A DNA stretch of 11,526 bases from Clostridia bacterium (GCA_017536285.1 JAFXHP010000042.1:1-11526); one strand, 5' to 3'. Shown: positions 1 through 6,917, counted from the stretch's first letter. Notes: generated by a model not told the origin, from the letters alone. A program made the numbers and translations.

Positions 1-28
1 ACGCCAATATAACTTTTTCTTTTTCCAT
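1..28 (-). CDS. 5' end of a minus-strand gene, possibly argininosuccinate synthase (partial)
   Basis: Reading the minus strand from an ATG at 28-26 gives MEKEKVILA before the window ends. A strong GGGAGG ribosome site lies at 43-38, nine bases before the ATG, which supports a true start. The nine residues fit the usual opening of clostridial ArgG, which continues into a YSGGLDTS ATP-pyrophosphatase loop, but that loop is outside the window. The identity is therefore only a suggestion; that a gene starts here is more secure. It diverges from ruvC. Confidence 0.4.
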
Positions 29-29
29 C

Positions 30-57
30 TTGAAATTCCTCCCAAATGTGGTATAAT
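30..57 (+). promoter_or_regulatory. Candidate sigma-A promoter for the ruvCAB operon
   Basis: TTGAAA (30-35, five of six consensus bases), a 16-base spacer, then TATAAT (52-57) preceded by TGG, an extended -10. Transcription would start near 64 and leave a leader of about 200 bases before ruvC. The -35 lies next to the start and ribosome site of the divergent gene, so the two genes could interfere. A weaker TATAAA at 219-224, without a good -35, could be a second start. Confidence 0.5.
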
Positions 58-106
58 ATATTTGTGTGCTTATTGGCCATATTATATGACCGATTTGCTA
101 TATACT

Positions 107-134
107 ATTATACACATATTGGTGAATAAATCAA
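107..134 (-). promoter_or_regulatory. Candidate sigma-A promoter for the leftward gene at 1-28
   Basis: On the minus strand there is a TTGATT -35 (134-129) and a perfect TATAAT -10 (112-107) separated by 16 bases. This would give a leader of roughly 70 bases before the ATG at 28. A second minus-strand TATAAT at 86-81 lacks a good -35. Confidence 0.4.
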
Positions 135-211
135 GTGTTTTATGCAAAAATATTTCCAACAATTTATAAAAATGCAAAACTTGCACATTAAATATCAGAA
201 AAAACGGGATT

Positions 212-237
212 CTGTTTGTATAAATATACATAAACAG
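212..237. promoter_or_regulatory. Imperfect palindrome just upstream of ruvC (possible operator)
   Basis: CTGTTT at 212-217 and AAACAG at 232-237 are exact inverted repeats. An inner GTATAAATATAC (218-229) is itself nearly palindromic and contains a TATAAA -10-like hexamer. The position, about 33 bases before the ruvC ATG, suits an operator. It does not match the Bacillus LexA/DinR box (CGAAC-N4-GTTCG), and the spacing differs from the proteobacterial CTG-N10-CAG LexA box, so the regulator is unknown. Confidence 0.25.
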
Positions 238-269
238 TGCAAATTAATGAAAGAAACGGTAAAAAAATA

Positions 270-767
270 ATGATTATACTAGGAATTGACCCGGGAATCG
301 CCATTGTGGGAACCGGGGTTATACAGTATGAAAACAATAAATTTAAGGTGCTTTATTACGATGCTGTAACTACAAAGGCACATACACCTTTGGAGGAGAG
401 GATAAAGCTTGTATACGAAGGTGTCGGACAGCTTATGGATTATTATAAGCCGGATGCACTTTCGATGGAAGAACTTTTCTTTAACAACAATGCCAAAACT
501 GCATTTTCCGTAGGTCAGGCAAGAGGAGTTATCCTACTTGCGGCGGCAAATAGAAACATTCCCATTTTCTCATATACGCCCCTTCAGATAAAACAGGCAA
601 TTACCGGATACGGCAGGGCGGATAAAAACCAGGTACAGCAGATGGTAAAGTCCTTCCTTAATTTAAGGGCTGTGCCGAAGCCCGATGACGTGGCGGACGC
701 TCTTGCGATTGCTGTGTGTCACGCTCATTCCTATGGATTTAACTCACTTTTAGATAAGTATAAATAA
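270..767 (+). CDS. ruvC: Crossover junction endodeoxyribonuclease RuvC
   Basis: RuvC is a dimeric, metal-dependent nuclease that cuts Holliday junctions after RuvAB branch migration, resolving recombination intermediates in the cytoplasm. From the ATG at 270 the protein has 165 residues, close to the family norm. The four acidic active-site positions are visible: D7 in GIDPG, E67 in SMEELFF, and D140 and D143 in PDDVADALAIA. An upstream in-frame ATG at 237 would add 11 charged residues not found in the family. The 270 start puts GIDPG at the usual position, although its ribosome site is weak. The gene is first in ruvC-ruvA-ruvB. Its TAA sits inside the AAGGAG of ruvA, with an 11-base gap between the two genes, so translation is likely coupled. 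Confidence 0.96.
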   Translation: MIILGIDPGIAIVGTGVIQYENNKFKVLYYDAVTTKAHTPLEERIKLVYEGVGQLMDYYKPDALSMEELFFNNNAKTAFSVGQARGVILLAAANRNIPIFSYTPLQIKQAITGYGRADKNQVQQMVKSFLNLRAVPKPDDVADALAIAVCHAHSYGFNSLLDKYK

Positions 768-778
768 GGAGATTTGTT

Positions 779-1372
779 ATGATTTCTTTTGTACGCGGAA
801 CTCTTTTTTCGAAAGACGAAAATTCGGTAACAATAGATGTGGGTGGCATCGGCTTTAAGGTGCAGATTCCAATTCGTGACTCTGAAAAGTTAAGAGTCGG
901 GGAGGAAGCCTTCTTAAATACATACTTTGCCGTAAGAGAAGATGCTATGGATTTATATGGCTTTATAAACAAGGAAGACCTTTCTATGTTCAATAAGCTG
1001 ATCACGGTAAGCGGTGTCGGACCCAAGGCGGCGATAAACCTTCTTTCGGCGTTTACATCAGGCGAGCTTGGAACGGCAATAGTTTTATCAGACAGTAAGA
1101 AAATTGCAACAGCTCAGGGCATAGGTGCAAAGACGGCACAGAGAATTATTCTGGAGCTTAAGGATAAGATTTCGGATGAGACATTGACAAGCGGAATAGT
1201 CGGAGGCGAGGAAACCGCTGCCAATGCCGCGGTTGACAAAGAAGCAGTAAGTGCTCTTATGGCACTTGGTTATACCGCATCTGAGGCACAAAGTGCCATA
1301 AAGAAGGCGGGAAGCAAAGCTACTGTTGAAGAAACTGTCAAGGCAGCACTTGTTGCCCTTATGAAATTTTAA
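779..1372 (+). CDS. ruvA: Holliday junction branch migration protein RuvA
   Basis: RuvA binds four-way junctions as a tetramer or octamer and loads the RuvB motor. The protein has 197 residues, close to the usual 200 or so. It shows an N-terminal OB-fold (about residues 1-62), two helix-hairpin-helix motifs for DNA-backbone contact (VSGVGPKAA near 77-85 and AQGIGAKTA near 112-120), an acidic flexible linker (about 132-153) and a C-terminal three-helix domain (about 154-197) that contacts RuvB. An AAGGAG ribosome site overlaps the ruvC stop codon. ruvB follows closely, so the three genes should be co-transcribed. Confidence 0.97.
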   Translation: MISFVRGTLFSKDENSVTIDVGGIGFKVQIPIRDSEKLRVGEEAFLNTYFAVREDAMDLYGFINKEDLSMFNKLITVSGVGPKAAINLLSAFTSGELGTAIVLSDSKKIATAQGIGAKTAQRIILELKDKISDETLTSGIVGGEETAANAAVDKEAVSALMALGYTASEAQSAIKKAGSKATVEETVKAALVALMKF

Positions 1373-1390
1373 CGGAGAGGAGGCCTTTTG

Positions 1391-2422
1391 ATGGATTTTG
1401 AAGAAAGACTTATAACAAGTGAGCTTACGGAAGTTGATAAGGATACAGAATCGGGACTTCGCCCGAGGAGTTTAGAAGAATATGTAGGTCAGGAAAAGGC
1501 AAGGGAGAATCTCTCTGTTTATATCGAGGCGGCAAGAATGAGAAAAGAAGCTCTCGACCATGTGCTTCTCTACGGCCCTCCGGGACTTGGCAAAACTACA
1601 CTTGCAGGAATTATATCAAACGAGCTTGGAGTTAATATGAGAATCACATCGGGTCCTGCAATTGAAAAACCGGGTGACTTGGCTGCAATTCTTACAAATC
1701 TTTCAGAGCATGATGTATTGTTCATCGACGAAATTCACCGCCTTTCAAAAAGCGTTGAAGAAGTTCTTTATCCTGCTATGGAAGACTATGCTATAGATAT
1801 TATCATCGGCAAAGGCCCTTCTGCCCGTTCCATAAGACTGGATTTGCCAAGCTTTACCTTAATCGGAGCGACTACAAAAGCAGGAAGACTTACGTCGCCC
1901 CTGCGTGACCGTTTCGGAGTACAACTTAAACTTGAGCTTTATAACACGGAAGAGCTTAAGAGAATCGTTATGCGTTCGGCAGATATACTTAAAATAAAAA
2001 TATCGGAGGACGGAGCAAGGGAAATTGCTTCCCGTTCAAGAGGAACCCCCAGAATTGCAAACAGACTTTTAAAAAGAGTAAGGGACTTTGCTCAGGTTAA
2101 AGGTAACGGCGACATAACAGAGGATATTGCAGATATTGCCTTAGGCAGGCTTGAAATAGACAAAATCGGTCTTGATGCCGTTGATAAACGTATGATTACA
2201 ACAATTATCGACGTATTTAACGGAGGTCCTGTAGGACTTGACACTCTGGCTGCAACAATCTCGGAGGACGCCAACACCATAGAAGATGTATATGAACCGT
2301 ATTTATTGCAGCTTGGCTTTTTAAACAGAACTCCGAGAGGTAGAGTTGTAACCCGTCTTGCTTATGAACATTTCGGAATTAAGTATGGCGGAGAGGATTC
2401 TCAGTTAAAAATTGAAGAATAA
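1391..2422 (+). CDS. ruvB: Holliday junction branch migration DNA helicase RuvB
   Basis: RuvB is the AAA+ hexameric motor that pumps DNA through RuvA-bound junctions. Numbered from the ATG at 1391 (343 residues): Walker [10 protein letters not shown] (62-70), Walker B FIDEIH (111-116), sensor 1 GATT (159-162), arginine finger R174 in LRDRFG, sensor 2 R221 in GTPRIANR, and a C-terminal winged helix (about 260-330) ending near TPRGRV. A TTG one codon upstream is possible, but the GAGGAGG at 1377-1383 lies seven bases before the ATG and only four before the TTG, so the ATG is preferred. Last gene of the operon, followed directly by a terminator. Confidence 0.97.
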   Translation: MDFEERLITSELTEVDKDTESGLRPRSLEEYVGQEKARENLSVYIEAARMRKEALDHVLLYGPPGLGKTTLAGIISNELGVNMRITSGPAIEKPGDLAAILTNLSEHDVLFIDEIHRLSKSVEEVLYPAMEDYAIDIIIGKGPSARSIRLDLPSFTLIGATTKAGRLTSPLRDRFGVQLKLELYNTEELKRIVMRSADILKIKISEDGAREIASRSRGTPRIANRLLKRVRDFAQVKGNGDITEDIADIALGRLEIDKIGLDAVDKRMITTIIDVFNGGPVGLDTLAATISEDANTIEDVYEPYLLQLGFLNRTPRGRVVTRLAYEHFGIKYGGEDSQLKIEE

Positions 2423-2425
2423 TAT

Positions 2426-2470
2426 AAAAACCTTTCGCATAAGTTTATGTGAAAGGTTTTTTATTTTTTT
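2426..2470 (+). terminator. Rho-independent terminator after ruvB
   Basis: AAAAACCTTTC at 2426-2436 pairs with GAAAGGTTTTT at 2451-2461, with further pairing of CATAA and TTATG inside. A T-rich run continues to 2470. It starts four bases after the ruvB stop codon. The next gene begins only 19 bases after it with no clear promoter between, so some read-through may feed that gene. Confidence 0.9.
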
Positions 2471-2488
2471 ACAAAGGGAATGGAGCTT

Positions 2489-3046
2489 ATGGATAACAGA
2501 CGCACGCTGACGAGTCCTGTGATTACAATAGTCGTAACACTTATTGCTGTTTTTGGCATAATAATCGGTGTACTTGCTTCTAAGGATAGCTTTGATTCTT
2601 CAATATTAAGTGAAACAGAACTTTTTTCAGATGATTTTTATATTACATTAAAAAATGCTTTTTTGATGAAATTACTGTGGAGTATTCCTTTGATACTCGG
2701 AGGAGCGAGTATATTTTTTATACCTCTTTCTCCGGCATCTTTATTTCTTAAATGCTTCAGCTACGGATATACTGTCGGAGCCATAACAAAACTCTATGGT
2801 AGCGAAGGTTATTTTCTTTTGCTGGCAGGTCTTAGCTTGCATAACTTTCTTTTTACGGCAGCTTCGGTTATATATTCATCTTACGGAATTAATAAAACAC
2901 TGGAATGTTTTCTTAACAGAAGAAATTACGATTATTGTTTAAGGAAGAATAAGCTTTTTGTCATCGTGACAGTTGCTTTTCTGATATTTGATTTTTTCTT
3001 GGCTGTAGGTGAAGCGTATATTTCATTCTTTCTTTATGATATATAA
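2489..3046 (+). CDS. Stage II sporulation protein M-like integral membrane protein
   Basis: The 185-residue protein is mostly hydrophobic, with likely membrane segments near 11-29, 59-80, 86-100, 106-130 and 154-181. The stretch around FLKCFSYGYTVGAI (86-99), followed by a G-rich turn and another helix, resembles the conserved core of SpoIIM, the membrane partner of SpoIID and SpoIIP in the peptidoglycan-degrading complex that drives engulfment. The match is by eye and moderate; a generic SpoIIM-family (DUF95) protein is equally possible. An ATG at 2480 is in frame, but GGGA at 2476-2479 lies nine bases before the ATG at 2489 and abuts the first ATG, so 2489 is chosen. The neighbouring gpr gene supports a sporulation role. 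The last 13 bases overlap the convergent gpr gene. Confidence 0.55.
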   Translation: MDNRRTLTSPVITIVVTLIAVFGIIIGVLASKDSFDSSILSETELFSDDFYITLKNAFLMKLLWSIPLILGGASIFFIPLSPASLFLKCFSYGYTVGAITKLYGSEGYFLLLAGLSLHNFLFTAASVIYSSYGINKTLECFLNRRNYDYCLRKNKLFVIVTVAFLIFDFFLAVGEAYISFFLYDI

Positions 3047-3960
3047 TCGATTATATCCTCATAGCTTAAATTCTGGTGTATACATAAGTTCAATCCTCTT
3101 GATAAAATGGCAGAAGCACGCATTACTATTGCATCGATATTTTTAGGAGTTACCATCATGTTTCCGGAGTTTTTACCTAAATAAGCAGAGATGATTTTTT
3201 CGGAATTATGGTTATCTGATTCAACATCGAAATCTGATAATATGTCTTTCATGGCATCGTATAATACCGCAGAGGAATCGCAAACGGTCGGAATTCCCAA
3301 AGCTATTACTGGAACGGAAAATGTTTCTTCGTTTAAGGCGTTTCTTCTGTTATTAACACCGCTTCCGGGACTTATTCCACTGTCGGAAAGCTGAATAGTT
3401 GTGCCGACATTTGAAGAACTTCTTGATGCGAGAGCGTCAATTGCTATGATATAATCGGGTTTGACTTTTTCTTTAACCGCTTTTATGATTTCGGCAGTTT
3501 CTATCCCGGTTATCCCAAGTACACCGGGATTTAAGGCACAAAGAGAGGAAAGAGGGATAAAGTCTCCGGAGTTCTTTATATGCCTTGTCACAATTAAAGA
3601 GGAAAGAGTTAATGGTCCTATGGAATCAGGTGTAACTTTACTGTTTCCCAGTCCCGCTACGAAAGTAAGCGGGTCTTTTTTTGTTTTCGGGATGAGAGAT
3701 GCAAGCTCCTTTGCGAGAACAAGGCTTAATTCCTTTGTATAAAGGCCGGTGGAAATGTGGGGAGAATGAATGGTTATATATTTTCCTTTGGGCTTTTTTA
3801 TCATCAATGCGGCTTCTTCTGATTCTACAGTAACCCTTGTTACGGAATAAATATCACTTTTATAAGATTCGGCTTTTATTCCGGGGATTTCCGCTAAGCG
3901 GTTTTTTTTCAGGTAAAAATTTCTTGATTCAAAGGCAAGGTCTGTTCTTATTTCCTGCAA
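3034..3960 (-). CDS. gpr: GPR endopeptidase (germination/spore protease)
   Basis: GPR degrades small acid-soluble spore proteins in the spore core during germination, freeing DNA and amino acids. The 308-residue reading shows the family signatures: RTDLA at 5-9, VAGLGNSKVTPDSIGP (101-116), GITGIETAEI (149-158), IAIDALASR (172-180), TTIQLSDSGISPGSGV (187-202) and VTPKNID (270-276). The acidic residues D112 and D175 probably correspond to the two aspartates proposed as catalytic in Bacillus GPR. The frame extends upstream to an ATG at 3996, but that ATG has no ribosome site. A TTG at 3960 is preceded by AAAGGA at normal spacing, and a candidate forespore promoter would start transcription downstream of the ATG. 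With the TTG start only four residues precede RTDLA, so the self-cleaved propeptide would be much shorter than in Bacillus. Confidence 0.93.
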   Translation of the reverse strand: MQEIRTDLAFESRNFYLKKNRLAEIPGIKAESYKSDIYSVTRVTVESEEAALMIKKPKGKYITIHSPHISTGLYTKELSLVLAKELASLIPKTKKDPLTFVAGLGNSKVTPDSIGPLTLSSLIVTRHIKNSGDFIPLSSLCALNPGVLGITGIETAEIIKAVKEKVKPDYIIAIDALASRSSSNVGTTIQLSDSGISPGSGVNNRRNALNEETFSVPVIALGIPTVCDSSAVLYDAMKDILSDFDVESDNHNSEKIISAYLGKNSGNMMVTPKNIDAIVMRASAILSRGLNLCIHQNLSYEDIIDYIS

Positions 3961-3997
3961 AATAATTAGTCCTTTCGTTTTTTTGTAAATATGCATT

Positions 3998-4027
3998 AAT
4001 TATTTGCAAATATTTCTTTAAATATAC
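3998..4027 (-). promoter_or_regulatory. Possible sigma-F/sigma-G type promoter for gpr
   Basis: On the minus strand, GTATA (4027-4023) fits the forespore -35 (GYATA). After 18 bases, AATAATT (4004-3998) partly fits the CATAMTA -10. It would start transcription near 3991, about 30 bases before the TTG. gpr is forespore-expressed in Bacillus, which fits, but the -10 match is imperfect. Confidence 0.3.
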
Positions 4028-4039
4028 TTAAAATACACC

Positions 4040-4068
4040 TTGCACTTTTTTTATTTATTTGTTATAAT
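4040..4068 (+). promoter_or_regulatory. Sigma-A promoter for prs
   Basis: TTGCAC (4040-4045), a 17-base spacer and a perfect TATAAT (4063-4068) preceded by TGT, giving an extended -10. Transcription would start near 4075, about 40 bases before the prs ATG. The -35 is weak, but the extended -10 should compensate. Confidence 0.7.
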
Positions 4069-4115
4069 GTGAGAGGTACTGTAAAAATTAATTGTTTTTT
4101 GTAGGAGGAGTACAA

Positions 4116-5219
4116 ATGGAAAGACGTATGGTAGGCGAACTCGGCATCATTGCAATGCGCGGCTGCGAAGAAATGGCGGAGAAGATTGACAAGTATCTTA
4201 AAGAATGGAGAAAAGATTCTCCCGATACTTATATTTTGAACCACAGCTGCCCCAGATTCGGAACAGGTGAAGCAAAGGCTCTGATTAATCACTCTGTAAG
4301 AGGTTATGACATATTCATAGTTGCGGATATGTTCAACTATGGTGTTACATATAAAATGTACGGCATGGAAGTTCCTATGAGCCCCGACGATCATTTTTCA
4401 GATCTTAAGAGAATCATCGGAAGCCTTAGCGGTAAGGCAAGAAGAATCAACGTAATTATGCCTATGCTTTACGAAGGAAGACAGCATAAGAGAAGCGGAA
4501 GAGAATCTCTTGACTGTGCAATTATGCTTCAGGAACTTATACATATGGGAGTATCCAATGTATTTACATTTGATGCCCACGATGCAAGAGTACAGAATGC
4601 AATTCCCTATAACGGATTTGAAGATATAAAGACATCTTATCAGATGATAAAGGCTCTCAAAAAGGCTTGTCCCGACATTGAATTCAACAAGGAAAAGATG
4701 ATAATCGTATCTCCCGACGAAGGCGGAATGAGCCGCTGTATCTTTACATCAACGGTACTCGGTTTAGAGCTTGGTATGTTTTATAAGAAAAGAAACTATT
4801 CCATTATTGTTGACGGAAGAAACCCCATCGAAGCCCACGAATATCTTGGTAACAGCGTTGAAGGAAAGGACATCATCATTATCGATGATATGATTTCCTC
4901 CGGTGACTCCGTAATCGACGTTGCAAAGCGTCTTAAGGAAAGAAAAGCAGGAAGAATTTTCGTATTCGTTTCCTTCGGTCTTTTCACAAACGGACTTGAA
5001 AACTTCGATAAAGCATATGAAGAAGGTCTCATCACAAAAATCTTCACAACCAATATGGTTTACAGAACAGAAGAACTTAAGAAGAGAGACTGGTACTGTG
5101 AAGTTGATATGTCCAAGTACATCTCCTATATTATAGATACCGTAAACTACGATAAATCTTTAAGCGAGCTTTTAGATCCTGCAGACAGAATCAAGAAGTT
5201 CCTTGCAAAGCATCAGTAA
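4116..5219 (+). CDS. prs: Ribose-phosphate pyrophosphokinase (PRPP synthetase), long clostridial form
   Basis: The enzyme makes PRPP from ribose 5-phosphate and ATP, feeding purine, pyrimidine, histidine, tryptophan and NAD synthesis in the cytoplasm. The 367-residue protein shows a flexible-loop motif GRQHKRSGRE (121-130), the catalytic histidine region TFDAHD (151-156, H155), VSPDEGGMSR (198-207) and the PRPP-binding loop IIIDDMISSGDS (254-265). It is about 50 residues longer than the usual 315, with extra sequence at the N-terminus and near 76-95, and motif spelling differs from canonical Prs (for example FDAHD in place of DLHA). AGGAGG at 4103-4108 selects the ATG at 4116 over an upstream one at 4092. 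Monocistronic, with a strong promoter and terminator, as expected for a housekeeping gene. Confidence 0.88.
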   Translation: MERRMVGELGIIAMRGCEEMAEKIDKYLKEWRKDSPDTYILNHSCPRFGTGEAKALINHSVRGYDIFIVADMFNYGVTYKMYGMEVPMSPDDHFSDLKRIIGSLSGKARRINVIMPMLYEGRQHKRSGRESLDCAIMLQELIHMGVSNVFTFDAHDARVQNAIPYNGFEDIKTSYQMIKALKKACPDIEFNKEKMIIVSPDEGGMSRCIFTSTVLGLELGMFYKKRNYSIIVDGRNPIEAHEYLGNSVEGKDIIIIDDMISSGDSVIDVAKRLKERKAGRIFVFVSFGLFTNGLENFDKAYEEGLITKIFTTNMVYRTEELKKRDWYCEVDMSKYISYIIDTVNYDKSLSELLDPADRIKKFLAKHQ

Positions 5220-5303
5220 TTATGAAAAAATACGGCAGACTTTCGGCGCCCTCACTTAGGGATTATTCGTTTCAAAAGCATAATTTTGGCACATAACTGT
5301 GTT

Positions 5304-5342
5304 AAAAATCCCCCATATCCGCCAGGATAATGGGGGATTTTT
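5304..5342. terminator. Bidirectional-type terminator hairpin after prs (left arm)
   Basis: AAAAATCCCCCAT then ATCC (5304-5320), loop GCCA, then GGAT and ATGGGGGATTTTT (5325-5342), with one bulged A at 5329. The A run on one side and T run on the other would allow termination in both directions. It lies 84 bases after the prs stop codon and belongs to the left arm of the quasi-palindromic element. Confidence 0.88.
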
Positions 5343-5425
5343 GCCTTGTTCTGCACTTAAAATAATGTTTTTGAAATGCTTCGCAGTTTTGGGTTAGAGA
5401 TTTTTTTCGATTTAAGACAAAGCAT

Positions 5426-5464
5426 AAAAAATCCCGATATACTTGCGTATTTCGGGATTTTTTT
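5426..5464. terminator. Bidirectional-type terminator hairpin after the PHP gene (right arm)
   Basis: AAAAAATCCCGA (5426-5437), a T:T mismatch, ATAC, loop TTGC, then GTAT, T and TCGGGATTTTTT (to 5464). It is the right-arm counterpart of the 5304-5342 hairpin and would terminate leftward transcription from the PHP gene as well as any read-through from prs. Confidence 0.88.
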
Positions 5465-5543
5465 GTGCCTTATTAACGGAAAATATCAAGCCAAAACCGA
5501 TTCATCCCCAAGAGAGGACGCCGTTGTCTGCCGTATTTTTTAT

Positions 5544-6383
5544 TTACCATAAATCTTCTTCGGCGACTTCGCTTATGTCTCCTTCCTTAAAGCCTGATGC
5601 TTTTAAGTATGGCTCAACAAGATCTCTCACATCGTGAAAATCTGCGTGGAAGTCAGAACCAAAGGTTACCTTTATACCCATTTCAAACATTTCTCTTAAG
5701 AAATCGGCATACTGATGACGGAATTTTTCTGTTGTTTTAGATTCAGTGAAAAAACCCTTATTGCACTCAATGTATTTTCCGTTTTCCTTAAGGGCACTTC
5801 CAATATCCATATGCATGGAATGGGGGATAACGGAAAAATCATCATACCATATGTGTTCAGGGTGATACCATGGATGTCCTAAGATTGTGACACGCTCATC
5901 TGTTGCCATAAAAAGCTGCTGGCGATACCATTCCCTGGCACAAACCGAAATGTCTTTCTGATAAACGTGTGCTCTCGGTGAATCAACTCTCCAATGGGAA
6001 GCACCGACAGCATAGCGGATGCCGAGTGAGAGCATTTCATCCTTGGTAAGTGCAAGCTCAATCGGATATGGCGTTCCGTCTTCGGGAGGAACATAACCCT
6101 CACGACTTCCGTTATGAAGCAATGCATATTCATATTCCGGTTTTGCAATGGGTGTAAATTCGACACCAAGCACCAGGTGGGGATATTTTTCTCTTGCGGC
6201 TTTAACTGCTTCTGCCGAACGCTTTATATCGCTTAAAAATTTAGTATCGTTATAATTTGCGTGGTCTGCAATACCTACACGGCGAAGACCTTGGGAAAGT
6301 GCACTTTCAGCTATCTCAGAAAGTGTATTTGATGCATCAAATGAATATTCACTGTGGATGTGCCAGTCTGAATTAATAAGCAT
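5544..6383 (-). CDS. PHP-domain metal-dependent phosphoesterase (histidinol-phosphatase-like)
   Basis: The 279-residue protein has the metal-binding motifs of the PHP superfamily in order: DWHIHSEYS (H8 and H10), ADH (D40, H41), GVEFTP (E75), GASHW (H130), GHPWYHP (H170) and GSDFHADFH (D244, H246). These build the multi-metal site used to hydrolyse phosphomonoesters or other phosphoesters. Length and layout resemble HisK-type histidinol phosphatases, but no histidine biosynthesis genes are adjacent, so the substrate is open. No signal peptide is seen. The ribosome site is weak (GGTG five bases before the ATG). It has its own promoter and ends two bases from the quasi-palindromic element. Confidence 0.82.
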   Translation of the reverse strand: MLINSDWHIHSEYSFDASNTLSEIAESALSQGLRRVGIADHANYNDTKFLSDIKRSAEAVKAAREKYPHLVLGVEFTPIAKPEYEYALLHNGSREGYVPPEDGTPYPIELALTKDEMLSLGIRYAVGASHWRVDSPRAHVYQKDISVCAREWYRQQLFMATDERVTILGHPWYHPEHIWYDDFSVIPHSMHMDIGSALKENGKYIECNKGFFTESKTTEKFRHQYADFLREMFEMGIKVTFGSDFHADFHDVRDLVEPYLKASGFKEGDISEVAEEDLW

Positions 6384-6416
6384 AAAAACACCATTCTTTC
6401 ATTTTTATTAAGTTAA

Positions 6417-6445
6417 ATTTTATCGCAAAAAAAGCGTTTAGTCAA
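6417..6445 (-). promoter_or_regulatory. Sigma-A promoter for the PHP-domain gene
   Basis: On the minus strand, TTGACT (6445-6440, five of six consensus bases), a 17-base spacer and TAAAAT (6422-6417, five of six). It would start transcription about 25 bases upstream of the ATG at 6383. It lies back to back with the thioesterase promoter. Confidence 0.7.
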
Positions 6446-6464
6446 GGAGTTAATCAATTATTTC

Positions 6465-6493
6465 TTGATTATTTCTATACATGGTGGTATAAT
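6465..6493 (+). promoter_or_regulatory. Sigma-A promoter for the thioesterase-patatin operon
   Basis: TTGATT (6465-6470), a 17-base spacer and TATAAT (6488-6493) preceded by TGG, an extended -10. The start site would be near 6500 and the ATG is at 6522 with AGGAAG at 6509-6514, giving a short leader. Confidence 0.75.
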
Positions 6494-6521
6494 ATGAATA
6501 CTATTTTCAGGAAGTGATTAC

Positions 6522-6917
6522 ATGACAGATTTAGAAAGAGCAAGAGAGCTTCTTAAGCACGACCGTTATGCAACTGATGCTACAGGAATCGAAATTGATG
6601 AGGTCGGTAAAAACTATGCAAAATGCAGTATGAAAATTACCGATATTCACAAAAACGCTTTGGGACATGTTATGGGCGGTGTTGCATTTACATTGGCGGA
6701 CTTTGTTTTTGCCATCTCCACAAACTTTGATGCGGAAAATCCTACGGTTACAACGGTCAGCCATATAAGTTATCTTTCCGCACCGAAAGGGGATGTTCTT
6801 TTCGGTGAAAGCCGACTTATAAAAGACGGGAAGAGAAACTGCTTTTATGAAATCTTAATAACAGATAGTGCAGGTGTTTCTGTAGCTGTTGTGAATGTTA
6901 CCGGCACACATCTTTAA
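6522..6917 (+). CDS. PaaI-family hotdog-fold thioesterase
   Basis: The 131-residue length and the block NALGHVMGGVAFTLADFVFA (45-64) are typical of the PaaI/4HBT hotdog superfamily, cytoplasmic enzymes that hydrolyse acyl-CoA thioesters as dimers or tetramers. The GG at 52-53 and D60 in the LAD motif match the PaaI subgroup, where the aspartate is catalytic. The motif DRYATDATGIEI near the N-terminus is also usual for the subgroup. The natural acyl group cannot be told from sequence. The patatin-like gene follows after 18 bases with its own good ribosome site, so the two are probably co-transcribed and may both act on lipid or acyl metabolites. Confidence 0.88.
   Translation: MTDLERARELLKHDRYATDATGIEIDEVGKNYAKCSMKITDIHKNALGHVMGGVAFTLADFVFAISTNFDAENPTVTTVSHISYLSAPKGDVLFGESRLIKDGKRNCFYEILITDSAGVSVAVVNVTGTHL

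Larger units (their letters stand above)
5225..5541. repeat. 317-bp quasi-palindromic intergenic element with 16-bp perfect terminal inverted repeats
   Basis: AAAAAATACGGCAGAC at 5225-5240 is exactly repeated, inverted, at 5526-5541. The arms continue: 5244-5269 matches the reverse complement of 5498-5523 at 21 of 26 positions, sharing CGGCG, CCTC, CTT, GGGAT and TCG blocks. Further in, a GGCACA block precedes an AAAAATCCC-type hairpin in both arms. The hairpins centre near 5323 and 5445, about 60 bases either side of the element centre at 5383. The element occupies nearly the whole gap between prs and the PHP gene. No transposase or open frame lies inside and no target-site duplication is obvious. 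It could be a MITE-like element, an inverted pair of about 150-bp repeats, or a structured shared 3' region. Confidence 0.75.

Noticed and set aside
120..145. Possible ARG box (GGTGAATAAATCAAG) upstream of the putative argG
   Set aside because: Only one half resembles the ArgR consensus (TGAATWWWWATTCA); the second half does not match, so it is not listed.
2420..2446. Sigma-E-like -10 (CATAAGTT) before the SpoIIM-like gene
   Set aside because: It lies inside the stem of the ruvB terminator and no matching -35 is seen at the right distance.
5343..5425. Possible small gene in the centre of the quasi-palindrome
   Set aside because: No start codon with a ribosome site gives more than a few codons, and the base pattern fits the inverted-arm structure better.
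5443..5637. Open frames of 64-96 residues opposite or across the PHP, gpr, prs and ruv genes
   Set aside because: They are antisense or out-of-frame readings of well-supported genes, lack ribosome sites and show no recognisable motifs.
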